Below, one piece after another: positions 10,862 through 20,453 of a stretch of DNA of 64,000 nucleotides. The notes beneath the pieces are model-generated. The model searched no databases. It was not told the origin of the DNA and saw only the letters and a program-made list of their open reading frames with translations. A program made the position numbers and the translations under genes. The stretch is taken from positions 4,216,001 through 4,280,000 of the forward strand of contig OY969783.1 in assembly GCA_963702995.1 (NCBI GenBank). The letters run 5' to 3'. The stretch comes from MFD04580-c1 sp963702995. GTDB taxonomy: Bacteria > Planctomycetota > Phycisphaerae > Tepidisphaerales > Tepidisphaeraceae. Position 1 is the first letter of the stretch, and the number at the start of each line of letters is the position of its first letter.

Positions 10862-13800
10862 ATGCATCGCGCGGAGGACGTACATGGGTTGTTACACGCC
10901 CTGTTGCCGGCCCCCGGCGATATCGTGCCGCATGCGCCGGCGACATCGGCGGCCGAGGCGGTGTGGCAGGTAATTGAGCGCGCCGGGACCGCCGTGGGCG
11001 ACGCGTTCCTCCAAGCCCTTGCCCACTCATTGGCCGCGGCGCTCGGTTTTGACGGCGGGATCGTCGCTGAATTGCTCCCTGGCGCGATCGACGATGATAT
11101 TAGTTCTTCCCCGACGCCCACGACGCGCGGCGCCGATGCAGCTCCAGAACCCCCGCAGCCGGAGGATTCGGCCGCGTCGGACGAGATCGAGCCGGCGGAC
11201 GCCGAACACGCCGCACGGCTCTGGGGCGCCGGGAGCGCGCGCCCGCCGACGTTGCACCTTCACACCCTGGCGCGGTGGCATTCTCCCGCATCCGACGGGC
11301 CCTCCCCGGCCGAGGCCTCCGCGTTCGACGCGTGGATTGGCATCGACGCCGGCGACGCCCCCGCCTCGGGGCTCGCCGCATTGTCATTGGGTGAGCTTCT
11401 TCCCGGCGCGATCCCCCACGAGCGGCTCGCGGCCCACCTGGGGGCAAAGCGCCTCATCGCGATGCCGTTGCCGAATGAGAACGGGGGGACGATTGGCATC
11501 CTGGCGGTCTACGACGATCGCACCGCCGAGCCCCCGGCGTTCGGCGGCGCGGTCGTTCGCACCTTCGCCGACCGGGCGGCCGGGGAGTTGATCCGACTGC
11601 GGCAAGAACGGGCGCGCGAACGCGCCTTCGCCGAAATGCGGCAGCGCGAACGTCGGTTCCATGCGCTCACCGAGGCCTCGCCCGTCGGGATCTTCAATAC
11701 CGACGCCGAGGGGAACTGCATCTATGTCAATGACCGATGCGCCGAGATGCTTGGGATGTCGCCCGACGAGGCATGCGGCCGCGGCTGGATGCGGAACCTG
11801 CACCCGGATGACCGGCCGCGGGTGAGCGTCGAGACCGAGACCGCCCGCCGGACAGGGCGGCCGTTTCGGTCGGAGTACCGGTTCGTCCATCCGGGTGGGC
11901 GGGTTGTGTGGGCACTGGGGCAGTTCGTGCCGGACTACGACGGCGACGGCCGCCTCATTGGGTACGTCGGGACCAACACGGACATCACGCGGCTCAAGGA
12001 TGCCGAAGCGCGCGTGCGCGACGGGGAGATCCGCTATCAGGCGCTGGCCGACCACAGCGCGGTGGGCATTTGGCAGATCGCGCTGGGGCAAGGGACGCTG
12101 TACGTTAATTCGGCGATGCGGACGATGCTCGAGCTGGAGGATCACGAAGACCTCACCAAGCCCGGCGCACGGTCTTTCCAATCGTTCTTCGTCCCCGACT
12201 GCTGGGAACGCGTGCGCAGCGAGCTGGAAAAACGATCGCGCGGGATCGCCAGCAGCTATTCGGCGGAGTTGATCGGCGCGCGCGGCGGCCGGCGGCATGT
12301 GGTCGTCTCCGGCGCTCCGGTGCTGGACGCGTCGGGGGCGATGGTCAGCACGGTCGGCTCATTCACCGACGTCACCGAACTGCACCGGATGGAGCAGGCG
12401 CTGCGTCGCAACGAGGAGCGCTTGCGGCTGCTCGCCGAGCGCGTGCCGGCTATCCTGTGGACCACCGACGCCGACCTCCGCTTCACGTCGAGCATGGGGG
12501 CCGGGCTGAAGGGCCTGGGCCTGGGGACCGACGAAGCGAACGGGATGACGCTGCTGCACTTTTTCAAGGTCGTGGACGGCAACGGCCGCGACCTCCCGGC
12601 GATCGTGGCGCATCACAAGGCGCTGCGGGGCGAATCGATCACGTACGACCAGGTTTGGGCCGACCGCGTCTACCACAGCCACGTCGAGCCGCTCCGCGCC
12701 GCTGACGGCACGATCACCGGGACGGTCGGCATTGCGCTGGACATCACCGACCGCAAGCGCGCCGAGGAGGCCCTGCGCGAGACCCGTGACTGGCTGGAGA
12801 CGCGCGTCAAGGAGCGCACGTCGGAGCTGACGGCCGCCAACGAGGCGCTTCGCCGTGAGATCGAGGAGCGGCGCGCGGTGGAGGAAAAACTCCGGCAGAA
12901 CCAGCAGCGTTACGCGAGCATTCTTAACAGTCAGCAGACCCTGGTTTCGCGATCCGACACCCGGGGGCGCATCACGTACGTGAACGCCGCGCACCAGCGC
13001 ACCTTCGGCGGCAAGGTGGGCGACAGCGTGCTGGCCCACGTCCACCCCGACGACATTGAGGCGACCAAAGCCGCGATGGAGCGGCTCAAGCGCCCGCCGC
13101 ACACGTTCACGCTGGAGCAGCGATGCGAAGTCCGCGGCCAGTGGCGGACGATCCTGTGGCAGGGGGGCGTCATCCGCGACCGTGACGGGAACGTCGCCGA
13201 ATACCAGGGCGTCGGCTTTGACATCACCGACCGCTCCCGGTTCGAGCAGCTCCTACGTGAGAGCGAGAAGCGCGCCGACGACGGCGCCCGCAAGGCCGAA
13301 ATGGCGGCCGACGAGGCGATGCAGGTCGCCGAGTTCAACCGCCGCCTGGCCCTGGAGCTGGACCACCGCGTCCGCAATAACCTCACCGGGCTGATCAGCC
13401 TCGTTTCGATGATGCGGAACACCGCCAGCGGCGTAAAAAGTTTCGCCGACGCGATCGAAGGCCGTCTGCTGGCGATGAGCCACACCCAGAAGCTCCTCGC
13501 CGACACCGACTTCCGCGCCGTCGATCTCAAGACCCTGGTCACGTCCCTCATGTCGGCCGTGGACCAGCTCGCGCCGCACCGCATCCGCCCGATGGTTGAC
13601 GGCCCGCCGCTGGCGATCTCGGCCAGGCAAACGCCCCCGCTGTCCATGATCCTGGTGGAGTGGTTCACGAACAGTTGCAAGTATGGCGCCCACAGCGTCC
13701 AGGGCGGCCGCCTGCATATCCTGTGGCAGCTCTTCAACCGCCTGATCCCCGGCGGCACGACGGCGCGCTTCGTCCGCCTCCACTGGACCGAAACCGGCGG

Positions 13801-13942
13801 CCCCGCCACGCGCCAGCCGACGACCACGGGCCTGGGGACGGAGCTGGTCAAGGGCTTCGTCACCCTGGAACTCCGCGGCCGCATCGATCTGCGATACCCC
13901 GAGGCCGGGGCCGACCATATGCTTGAGTTCCCGGTGGAATAG
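10862..13942 (+). CDS. GAF/PAS multi-sensor histidine kinase, HWE type
   Basis: A sensor kinase of 1,026 residues with no obvious signal peptide or membrane segment, so probably cytoplasmic. Domains in order: an N-terminal unknown region; a GAF-like domain (about 110-250); four PAS domains starting near 262, 385, 515 and 680 (FHALTEASPVGIFNTDAEG, YQALADHSAVGIWQI, LRLLAERVPAILWTTDA, YASILNSQQTLVSRSDT); a coiled coil; and a HWE/HisKA_2 transmitter. The phospho-acceptor His is in LELDHRVRNNLTG (near 835). The N box is EWFTNSCKYG (near 934), and RLHWTETGGP (near 972) gives the His-Trp-x-Glu signature. The gene is unbroken across 3 kb. ATG 10862 is preferred to TTG 10859. No response regulator is adjacent, so its partner lies elsewhere. 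Confidence 0.93.
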   Translation: MHRAEDVHGLLHALLPAPGDIVPHAPATSAAEAVWQVIERAGTAVGDAFLQALAHSLAAALGFDGGIVAELLPGAIDDDISSSPTPTTRGADAAPEPPQPEDSAASDEIEPADAEHAARLWGAGSARPPTLHLHTLARWHSPASDGPSPAEASAFDAWIGIDAGDAPASGLAALSLGELLPGAIPHERLAAHLGAKRLIAMPLPNENGGTIGILAVYDDRTAEPPAFGGAVVRTFADRAAGELIRLRQERARERAFAEMRQRERRFHALTEASPVGIFNTDAEGNCIYVNDRCAEMLGMSPDEACGRGWMRNLHPDDRPRVSVETETARRTGRPFRSEYRFVHPGGRVVWALGQFVPDYDGDGRLIGYVGTNTDITRLKDAEARVRDGEIRYQALADHSAVGIWQIALGQGTLYVNSAMRTMLELEDHEDLTKPGARSFQSFFVPDCWERVRSELEKRSRGIASSYSAELIGARGGRRHVVVSGAPVLDASGAMVSTVGSFTDVTELHRMEQALRRNEERLRLLAERVPAILWTTDADLRFTSSMGAGLKGLGLGTDEANGMTLLHFFKVVDGNGRDLPAIVAHHKALRGESITYDQVWADRVYHSHVEPLRAADGTITGTVGIALDITDRKRAEEALRETRDWLETRVKERTSELTAANEALRREIEERRAVEEKLRQNQQRYASILNSQQTLVSRSDTRGRITYVNAAHQRTFGGKVGDSVLAHVHPDDIEATKAAMERLKRPPHTFTLEQRCEVRGQWRTILWQGGVIRDRDGNVAEYQGVGFDITDRSRFEQLLRESEKRADDGARKAEMAADEAMQVAEFNRRLALELDHRVRNNLTGLISLVSMMRNTASGVKSFADAIEGRLLAMSHTQKLLADTDFRAVDLKTLVTSLMSAVDQLAPHRIRPMVDGPPLAISARQTPPLSMILVEWFTNSCKYGAHSVQGGRLHILWQLFNRLIPGGTTARFVRLHWTETGGPATRQPTTTGLGTELVKGFVTLELRGRIDLRYPEAGADHMLEFPVE

Positions 13943-13950
13943 CCGCTGGG

Positions 13951-14028
13951 GCAGGCACACTCCGTCTGCCGTCGCTCTTCCTGCGCTGATTGCTCCAGGT
14001 TGAGCCACGGCACACGGAGTGTGCCTGC
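13951..14028. repeat. perfect 15-bp inverted repeat with 48-base loop
   Basis: GCAGGCACACTCCGT (13951-13965) is exactly complementary to ACGGAGTGTGCCTGC (14014-14028). It lies between the histidine kinase stop and the asparagine synthase start. The loop carries short partial copies of the same words (TGCCGT, ACGGCACACGG). It may act as a transcription barrier, or it may simply be a dispersed stem-loop element. Confidence 0.75.
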
Positions 14029-14131
14029 TACGGAGCGCGGCTGTGCGTCTCGGGCGCCATCCCTATAATTCGCGGCCGGCGGCGTGAGGTGCTTCCGCCC
14101 GGCTGGCGGGCAGGTTCTGGCGTAGGGTTGC

Positions 14132-16080
14132 ATGTGCGGATTCGCGGGCGTGGTGGCTTGGCAGGAGCGATATCGGATCGATCGCGATACGCTCCAGGCG
14201 ATGTCTGCGCGCATGGCGCACCGCGGGCCCGACGGGGCTGGGATCCACTTCAGCGGTTCATCCGGGGCCGCGCCGGGGCGCCGCAAGTCGCTCTGGCGCA
14301 CCGGCGGCTGGCGATCCTCGACCCGGACCCACGCGCGAACCAGCCGTTCACCGATTCAGCCGGCCGCTGGCTCGTCTTCAATGGGGAGATCTACAATTTT
14401 CGCGAGCTGCGAGACGAGCTTGCCCGGCTGCTGCCCGGGCGGGAATGGCGGACCCGCGGCGATACCGAGGTGCTGCTGGCTGCTTGGGAGGCCTGGGGGC
14501 CGGCGTGCTGCGAGCGACTCAATGGGATGTTCGCCTTCGCGATCTGGGACGCGCCGACCGCGCGGCTTTTTCTCGCACGCGACCGAATGGGGCAGAAGCC
14601 GCTGTACTACGCCGTCGCTGCGGGCGGGGGCGACAATCCCGCGGCCGTTGCCTTCGCCAGCGAGCTGCCGGCGCTGGCTTCCTTAAGCTGGGTCGATCGC
14701 ACGGTCGATCCGGCGGCGGTCGAGCAGTACCTTCGGAACGGGTACATCCTGGAGGGGTCGATCTATCGCGGCGTGCGGACACTACCGCCATCGACGTGGC
14801 TGGTCGTCGATCGGGGCGTTCGGGCCGAAACCTACTTCCGCGCGAACGAAGCCGATCCCGAAAGCGCCGGCGAGGCAGGCGAGCCCGCGGACGTAGCCCG
14901 GCGATTGTTCCTCCAGGCGGTCCGGCGGCAACTGGTGTCGGACGTGCCGCTGGGGTGCTTTCTGTCGGGGGGGATCGACAGCTCGATCACCGCGGCCGCC
15001 ATGCGGGCGGTCGTACCGGCGGATCAACCGGTGATGACGTTCACGATCGGGTTCGACGACCCGCGATACGACGAATCGCACTATGCGCAGATCGTCGCGC
15101 GGCATCTGCGTACCAAGCACCGGGCCTTCGTCGTCCGGCCGGACGCGGCGTCCGATCTGCCGAAGCTGGCGGCGGCCTACGGGGAGCCATTTGGGGACTC
15201 CTCCGCGCTGCCGACCCATTACCTGGCGCGGGAAACCCGGCAGTATGTCAAAGTCGCGCTGAGCGGCGATGGCGGCGATGAGCTCTTCGGCGGCTACGAC
15301 CGATACCGGGCGATGCTCCTCGGCGGCCGCGTCGATGCCGTTCCGGCCGCGAAGGCGATCCTGGGGAGCACGGTCTGGCAGCGGCTGCCCGGGTCCCACC
15401 CTAAAGGACAGATGTCGCGCCTCAAGCGATTCCTCGCGCCGCTGTCGGATGCGCCGCCGCAGCGCTATGCCCGCTACATCAGCCTGTTCGATGATGCGAT
15501 GCTGGCGGACCTGCTGCGCCCGGGCTTCTCCTCGGCGAGCGAAGGCGGGCGGCCGGCCGACCTGGCGGCGATTTACGAGTCGCTTCGTGCCTCGGCGGCG
15601 ATCCCAGGCCTGCCGCACCGCGACGACGTCCAAGCCGCACTGGCGACGGATCGCGTCACTTACCTTCCCGGCGACCTGCTGACCAAGGTCGATCGGGCGT
15701 CCATGCTGCACGCGCTCGAAGTGCGCAGCCCGTTCATGGACCCCGACCTGGTTCGCTTCGCGGCGGCGCTATCAACCGACTCGCTCCTGCGCGGCGGCCC
15801 CAAGCGGTTGCTGCGCGAGGCGTTCGCCCATGAGCTGCCGGGGACCGTCTACACGCGAAAGAAGATGGGCTTCGGCGTCCCGATTGGGGATTGGTTCCGC
15901 GGCGACCTGCGCGACATGCTCTTCGGCGGTCTCCTGGCGAACGACGCCTTTGCCGCGACCCATTTTCGGCGGCCGGTCATCGAGCGAATGCTTGAAGAGC
16001 ACGATCAATACTATGCGGACCACTCCCAGCGGCTATACGCACTGCTGATGCTCGAACTGTGGTGGAAGACAACGCAGTGA
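14132..16080 (+). CDS. asnB: asparagine synthase (glutamine-hydrolysing), frameshifted
   Basis: Makes asparagine or an amidated product from aspartate, ATP and glutamine. The start MCGFAGVV at 14132 places the catalytic Cys at residue 2 of a class II glutamine amidotransferase domain, with RGPDGAG next. The frame then changes near CCGGGGCGCCGC (about 14270). One more G would give continuous protein into APQVALAHRRLAILD. The amidotransferase domain continues with FNGEIYNFRELRDEL. The synthetase domain has the PP-loop LSGGIDSS and SGDGGDELFGGYDRY, and the C-terminal RSPFMDPDLVRF is standard. Corrected length is 649 residues, usual for AsnB. Some planctomycete AsnB homologues serve in surface polysaccharide clusters; nothing beside this gene shows that here. 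Confidence 0.93.
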
Positions 16081-16100
16081 CGGGCGGAGCGCCCGCACAC

Positions 16101-17408
16101 TCACCGCCCCAACCGATCCTTGATGATCGGCCACGCCGCGGCTTGGAGGCCCCAGACAAGGGAGGCATGATCGGCGGGGACGATTTGATAGTCGTTGACG
16201 CCGGTGAGACGGGCGCTTTCCAGGGTGACGGGGCCGTCGCAGTCGCAAGGGGCGGCGCGGAGCGTTTCGGCCTTGGCGATCAGGCGGGTTCGGCACTGGC
16301 GGATGCCCCACCAGCCGCTGACGCGGGTCGGGGCCCAGCCGGCGACAGTCTCGACCCAATCGGCCTCGATCAGGTCGGCCGGGTGGTGGTTGCCGGCGAC
16401 GATCGTGTACTTCACCCCGTCCCGTCGCGGCCGGGCGTTCAGGCTCTTCAGGAAGGGGGAGCCGGGATGCAGGTCGTCGGCCGCCTCGCCGACGCCGTCG
16501 GTGATTGCCCACGTCACGCTCCAGTCGGGCTGGTACTTCCAGAGGAAGTATTGCTGCTGGGCCTTCAGCGCCAGGTGATAGCGCACCCACTTGGAGCCCG
16601 CGTTGGGCGTCCCCACCATGATCAGATGGCTGACGCCCCCGCGATAGTGCGGCCCTTCGATGTAATCCCGCGCGACCAGGCCGCCCATGCTGTGGCAGAC
16701 AAAACTGACGTCGAGGCCAGGATAGCGGACGCGCAGCCGGGTCATTTCATCGGTCAGCAGGCGGGCGCTGTCGTCGATGGGGCCGTCGCTCGGGTAGCCG
16801 AACAGGCCGACCTGATACCCGGCCGCCTGGAGGCGGCCGCTCATCTCGCCCCAGACGCCGATGTTGCAGTCCAACCCATGAATCAGGATGACCAGCGGCA
16901 CACGGACGTCCACGCGCTCGGGCAGATGGAGCCCGTACAACTGCCCGAGGGCGGCCGTCGCTTTCGGGGATTCGATCGCGATTAACGCCCGGGCCGCCCG
17001 CTGGGCGCGCTCGCAACCGGACGGCAACTTCGCCGGCTCGACATGAAAGACAACCGCTCCCGGGACGAGGCTGAGGCAGCATCCTTCCCCGAGCGACGCG
17101 TTAAGGGCCGTCACGAATCGCGGCCCATCGCCGCCCTGAAGGTCGAACTCCCCCGCCGGCACGCTGATGTTCCCGAGCTTGAATTCCCGGCAGAGCACGG
17201 CGCCGACGTCGGACATCCGCACCTTGCCATCGTGAAGCGGCAGACGGACGTCGTGAGCGGCCGCCGGTTCGGGCGCGGCGCCCAGGGCCGGGATGGCGGC
17301 CGCCACGCAGAAGATCGCGGCTGCGACGCGCGTGACCCAGGCACCGCCAATGCCCGGGGCGCGAACGCGAACCGATCGGGCCGATGGAAACGTTTGACGA
17401 CGCATCAT
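16101..17408 (-). CDS. exported alpha/beta-hydrolase (lipase-like)
   Basis: A 435-residue protein with an N-terminal hydrophobic leader (about residues 22-46, AAAIFCVAAAIPALGAAPE). A unique domain of about 110 residues follows, then an alpha/beta hydrolase. The oxyanion motif is ILIHGLDC, and the nucleophile elbow is VCHSMGG (Cys in place of the usual first Gly), with a GTPNAGS turn after it. A late His near VPADHASLVWG could complete the triad. The family includes PGAP1-like and triacylglycerol lipase-like esterases. The substrate is unknown, and periplasmic or extracellular location is inferred from the leader. It is convergent with asnB and lies 35 bases downstream of the TlpA-like gene on the same strand, so the two may be cotranscribed. 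Confidence 0.85.
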   Translation of the reverse strand: MMRRQTFPSARSVRVRAPGIGGAWVTRVAAAIFCVAAAIPALGAAPEPAAAHDVRLPLHDGKVRMSDVGAVLCREFKLGNISVPAGEFDLQGGDGPRFVTALNASLGEGCCLSLVPGAVVFHVEPAKLPSGCERAQRAARALIAIESPKATAALGQLYGLHLPERVDVRVPLVILIHGLDCNIGVWGEMSGRLQAAGYQVGLFGYPSDGPIDDSARLLTDEMTRLRVRYPGLDVSFVCHSMGGLVARDYIEGPHYRGGVSHLIMVGTPNAGSKWVRYHLALKAQQQYFLWKYQPDWSVTWAITDGVGEAADDLHPGSPFLKSLNARPRRDGVKYTIVAGNHHPADLIEADWVETVAGWAPTRVSGWWGIRQCRTRLIAKAETLRAAPCDCDGPVTLESARLTGVNDYQIVPADHASLVWGLQAAAWPIIKDRLGR

Positions 17409-17443
17409 GGGGTGGCCCCGATCCGAACGAACGCCCGAACAGC

Positions 17444-17995
17444 TTAGGTGGCCCCAGGCGCCTTTTCCTTCACCGCGGCTTCGACGGCCTCATCGACCTT
17501 CTTGGCGATCGCTTCGCTGTAGCCGACGAAGACTTCCTTCACTTTCCCGTCGCGCCCGATGAGGACCGTGGTCGGGAAGTACTTCACCTTGTATGACTCG
17601 GCGACCGTGCCTTTGAGGTCGAGCGGCGTCGTGAAGCTGAGGTTGTTCTTCTTCAGGTACTCGGCGGCCGTCCCGTCTTCCTCATCCGTGCTGACGGCGA
17701 GCACCTTGAACCCCTTTTCGGCCAGTTCCTTGTTGTCGCTCAAGCTTTGGAGGTGCGGCAGCGACGCGCGGCAAGGGGGGCACCAGGTGGCCCAGAAGTC
17801 AACGAGCGTCACCTTACCCTTGAAATCGGCGAGCTTGGCTTCCTTCTTGTCGGCCGTGCTTAGCTTGAAGTCGGGCGCGGCCTTGCCGATGAGGGCGTGG
17901 GTGTCGTCCTTGTCGTCCGCGGCCGCCGAAACGAAGAAGCGCGACCCGGCGAGCAGGGCCAGCGTGACGCAAAGAGCGATCGCGATGCGGTTCAT
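17444..17995 (-). CDS. TlpA/ResA-like exported thioredoxin-fold protein
   Basis: A 183-residue redox protein with a signal peptide (MNRIAIALCVTLALLAGSRF, cleaved near SAAA). Its thioredoxin fold carries the WATWCPPC active site, preceded by GKVTLVDF. The ahpC/TSA-type N-terminal strand LIGKAAPDFKL is typical of TlpA/ResA proteins, which reduce disulfides outside the cytoplasmic membrane. The start at 17995 is chosen for its strong AGGAG five bases upstream and the immediate signal peptide; a longer open frame to 18304 lacks both. It may be cotranscribed with the downstream hydrolase gene. Confidence 0.93.
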   Translation of the reverse strand: MNRIAIALCVTLALLAGSRFFVSAAADDKDDTHALIGKAAPDFKLSTADKKEAKLADFKGKVTLVDFWATWCPPCRASLPHLQSLSDNKELAEKGFKVLAVSTDEEDGTAAEYLKKNNLSFTTPLDLKGTVAESYKVKYFPTTVLIGRDGKVKEVFVGYSEAIAKKVDEAVEAAVKEKAPGAT

Positions 17996-18000
17996 GGGTT

Positions 18001-18005
18001 CTCCT
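18001..18005 (-). promoter_or_regulatory. ribosome binding site of the TlpA-like gene
   Basis: On the - strand this reads AGGAG, five bases before the ATG at 17995. It decides the start against a longer upstream open frame. Confidence 0.7.
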
Positions 18006-18254
18006 CGGGAACGGGGGGGGCGAGACCAGGATCCGCCAAGCGGACCCGTTGCGAGCGCGGAGCACCGTGACACGGACACCTCGAGCGCGACCCGCAACCC
18101 CCATAGTGCATCCTGTTCATACCGCCAAGTCAACCCGAATCGCGGCCGAACGACTCCCCCCAGATGGCGGGCCCATCCGTACAATTCACCACATCGCAAG
18201 TGGCCCGTTCGATCAATAGGACACGGGCGGAGGGGAAAGGAAAGGCGGAAGTCG

Positions 18255-18320
18255 GAATGCTGAATGCTGAATGAGGATGGGGCGGTCGGGCCGCCCGATT
18301 TCATTCAGCATTCAGCATTC
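18255..18320. repeat. perfect 20-bp inverted repeat built from ATGCTGA units
   Basis: The left arm (18255-18274, internal repeats of AATGCTG) and right arm (18301-18320) are exact reverse complements around a 26-base GC-rich centre. A second short complementary pair (AGGCGGAA at 18243-18250 and TTCCGCCT at 18340-18347) extends the hairpin up to the cyclophilin stop codon. It occupies the 351-base gap between the cyclophilin and TlpA-like genes. It could end cyclophilin transcription on the - strand, though it has no T-run. I see nothing else in that gap except the RBS of the TlpA-like gene. Confidence 0.8.
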
Positions 18321-18346
18321 AGCGATCAGCATTCAACCTTTCCGCC

Positions 18347-18937
18347 TCAGCTTTTCTTCCCCGCTTCCTCGACGACGATCGTCTTGATCTTGTCGCCCTT
18401 TTGGATCGCGTTGACGACGTCCTGGCCTTCGGTGACCTGGCCGAAGATGGTGTGGTGGCCGTCGAGCCAGTCGGTGACGACGTGGGTCACGAAGAACTGG
18501 CTGCCGTTGGTGTCGGGGCCGGCATTGGCCATCGCGAGCGAGCCGACCCGGAACTTGTGCGGGTTGTCCTTGATCTCGTCCTTGAACTTGTAGCCCGGGC
18601 CGCCGGTGCCGGTGCCTTCGGGGTCGCCGCCCTGGATCATGAACTCGGGGATGACGCGGTGGAACGTCAGGCCGTCATAGAAGTGGTCCTTCGCCAGCAC
18701 GGCAAAGTTGTTCACGGTCTGCGGGGCATCCTTGGCGAAGAGCTTGCAGACGATCTTCCCCTTGTCGGTATCGATCGTGGCGGTGTAATCCTTTGTCGGG
18801 TCGATGACCATTTTCGGCGGCTCGGTGTAGCTCTTGCGCTTCTCCTCGGCCGCGGCCGTGCGAACGGCGATGCCGCCCGCCATGCAAAGCATTAATCCGG
18901 CCATGGCCACGACGACCGAGCGTCGGCTGCTGTTCAT
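18347..18937 (-). CDS. exported peptidyl-prolyl cis-trans isomerase, cyclophilin type
   Basis: A 196-residue cyclophilin that catalyses proline isomerisation. A signal peptide (MNSSRRSVVVAMAGLMLCMAGG, cleaved near TAAAEE) implies action outside the cytoplasm. The conserved active-site run FHRVIPEFMIQGGDP is present, followed by GTGTGGPGYKFKDE, then GSQFFVT and HHTIFGQV. The start at 18937 has AAGGAG on the - strand; the open frame upstream to 18976 lacks a signal peptide start. The stop overlaps the base of the long hairpin at 18243-18347. Confidence 0.96.
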   Translation of the reverse strand: MNSSRRSVVVAMAGLMLCMAGGIAVRTAAAEEKRKSYTEPPKMVIDPTKDYTATIDTDKGKIVCKLFAKDAPQTVNNFAVLAKDHFYDGLTFHRVIPEFMIQGGDPEGTGTGGPGYKFKDEIKDNPHKFRVGSLAMANAGPDTNGSQFFVTHVVTDWLDGHHTIFGQVTEGQDVVNAIQKGDKIKTIVVEEAGKKS

Positions 18938-19122
18938 TCTGAGCTCCTTCGTTTCATCCCGCGCGAGTGCCCGCAACGCCGGTGGCCGACGATCGGGCCG
19001 GAAGCGGGGCGCATGAGCGTAGATGCGCGTTGCGGCGCGATCAAGGGCTCTCGGGGACGCGTGCAGGGGCGCGCCGCGCGAGCGCGTTCGGGGACTCGGC
19101 TCTCGCGTCGCGCCGGGTTCGG

Positions 19123-19707
19123 TTACGGCTCTTTCCGGTCTTCCGCGTAGAGGTCGAGATAGAAATAGAGCATTTCCCGCTCCCCCACTTTTCGCGTCCG
19201 CTCGTGACGGAAGTGGAACTTGCGGAACAGTCGGATCGCCGGCTCGTGATCGACGAACGTGTCGAGTGTGATCTTAAGGTACCCCCGGGCCTGGCAGAAC
19301 GTGAGCGCCTGCTCGACGAGCGCGCTGCCGATCCCGCGGCGGCGGTGCGAAGGGGCGACCCGCAGCCGCCGGATCTCTCCGACGCCCGGCTCGTGCTGCT
19401 GCACGCCGATCATCCCCACCACCCGCAAGGGACAGGCGCCGGGTGCGGACTTCCCGTCGCCTCCGGAAAACGGGCTCTCGCCGGCCGGCGGGGCCGGGGC
19501 GGCCGGGGCGACGGCGACCCAGAAGTGGCACCCATCCTGCGACAGGTACGCGGATTGGATGTCGTCGATGTCAAAGCCGGTGTCGTTGTCGGCGAGCTTC
19601 CCGCCGATCAGCCCGTCCGAATAGAGCGACCGGCACGCCGACAAGTCCCCCGCTTGAAAGGTGCGAATGTCGAACGAGGTTGGCGCTGGGGCGTTGTCGG
19701 CGCTCAT
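19123..19707 (-). CDS. GNAT-family N-acetyltransferase
   Basis: A 194-residue acetyl-CoA dependent acetyltransferase. The core motif A is RLRVAPSHRRRGIGSALVEQ, with the pyrophosphate-binding R-R-x-G-I-G loop. Motif B follows at FRKFHFRHERT. An insertion rich in Ala, Pro and Gly (about residues 65-90) separates strands 3 and 4. The substrate cannot be inferred. The metallophosphoesterase stop at 19749 lies 41 bases upstream on the same strand, so the two may form a transcription unit. Confidence 0.92.
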   Translation of the reverse strand: MSADNAPAPTSFDIRTFQAGDLSACRSLYSDGLIGGKLADNDTGFDIDDIQSAYLSQDGCHFWVAVAPAAPAPPAGESPFSGGDGKSAPGACPLRVVGMIGVQQHEPGVGEIRRLRVAPSHRRRGIGSALVEQALTFCQARGYLKITLDTFVDHEPAIRLFRKFHFRHERTRKVGEREMLYFYLDLYAEDRKEP

Positions 19708-19748
19708 TTATGGCGGATTCTAACACCGGCGCACGGCGGAGGTCGCCA

Positions 19749-20237
19749 TTAGATTTTTACCGGCAGGAACCGGAGTCGGCCCGTGGATAGCTCGACCGTC
19801 GCGACGCTCCGGGCCGGCGTGCGATAAAGGGCGCCGGGGTTGATGATGCGGGTCCGGCCGAAGACTTCCGCTCGGGCCACGTGCGTGTGCCCTTGGAACA
19901 AGTAGTCGTATTCCTGACCTTCGAGGAGGGTTCGTTTGAGGGCCGCGTCGTGGCCGTGGATGACGGCGATGCGCTTCCCGTCCAGCGTCAGGTCCGCCAT
20001 CGCGCCGGCGCTGGTCAGCCCGAGGTGCTCGCCATATCGGAGCAGCTCATCCCGCTCCCAGTCGGTGTTCCCCCACACGAAGGCGGCCGGCAGGCCGGCG
20101 AGCGAATCGAGCATCGCCGCCGGCCCGACGTCACCGCAATGAATCAGGTACTCGGCCCCCGCCTCCTGAAGAGCGCGGACGGCGGCCGCCATCGCGTCGG
20201 CGTGGCCGTGGGAGTCGCTAAGAATGCCGATCAGCAC
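19749..20237 (-). CDS. YfcE/MJ0936-like metallophosphoesterase
   Basis: A small phosphodiesterase of about 162 residues with all metal-binding motifs: SDSHG near the start, CGDVG, WGNTD, HGHDAALK and QGHTHV. Its C-terminus (INPGAL, then a short beta hairpin) is typical of the YfcE group. The start is uncertain. GTG at 20237 gives the family-typical beginning VLIGILSDSHG; the open frame continues to ATG 20333, but the extra residues include a poly-Gly stretch and look non-coding. Nucleotide or phosphodiester substrates are known for relatives; the specific one is unknown. Confidence 0.9.
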   Translation of the reverse strand: MLIGILSDSHGHADAMAAAVRALQEAGAEYLIHCGDVGPAAMLDSLAGLPAAFVWGNTDWERDELLRYGEHLGLTSAGAMADLTLDGKRIAVIHGHDAALKRTLLEGQEYDYLFQGHTHVARAEVFGRTRIINPGALYRTPARSVATVELSTGRLRFLPVKI

Positions 20238-20453
20238 GCGGCCGAGGCTAACTCCACCCCCACCTCGGAGCAAACGGGGACAATCCTTCGTCCATCCCAT
20301 CGCGAGTACGGCGTCATGGCACCCGAGCGGCAACGTCCCGCCAGATCAGAATAGGCGTCGCTCGCTCAATGCCACGAAGGTTGCCACACCGAGCCCGCGT
20401 TCCCCTCCCGCCGGGCCGGTGCGACGGGCAGGCGGTCTTGCTACCATTCGTAG

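Noticed and set aside
10526..10885. 119-codon - strand frame in the intergenic region before the histidine kinase
   Set aside because: No family resemblance, no ribosome binding site, and it runs over the dispersed repeat word and the start of the kinase gene.
20238..20333. N-terminal extension of the YfcE-like phosphoesterase to ATG 20333
   Set aside because: The extra residues include a poly-Gly stretch and no family similarity. The fold starts at VLIGILSDSHG.
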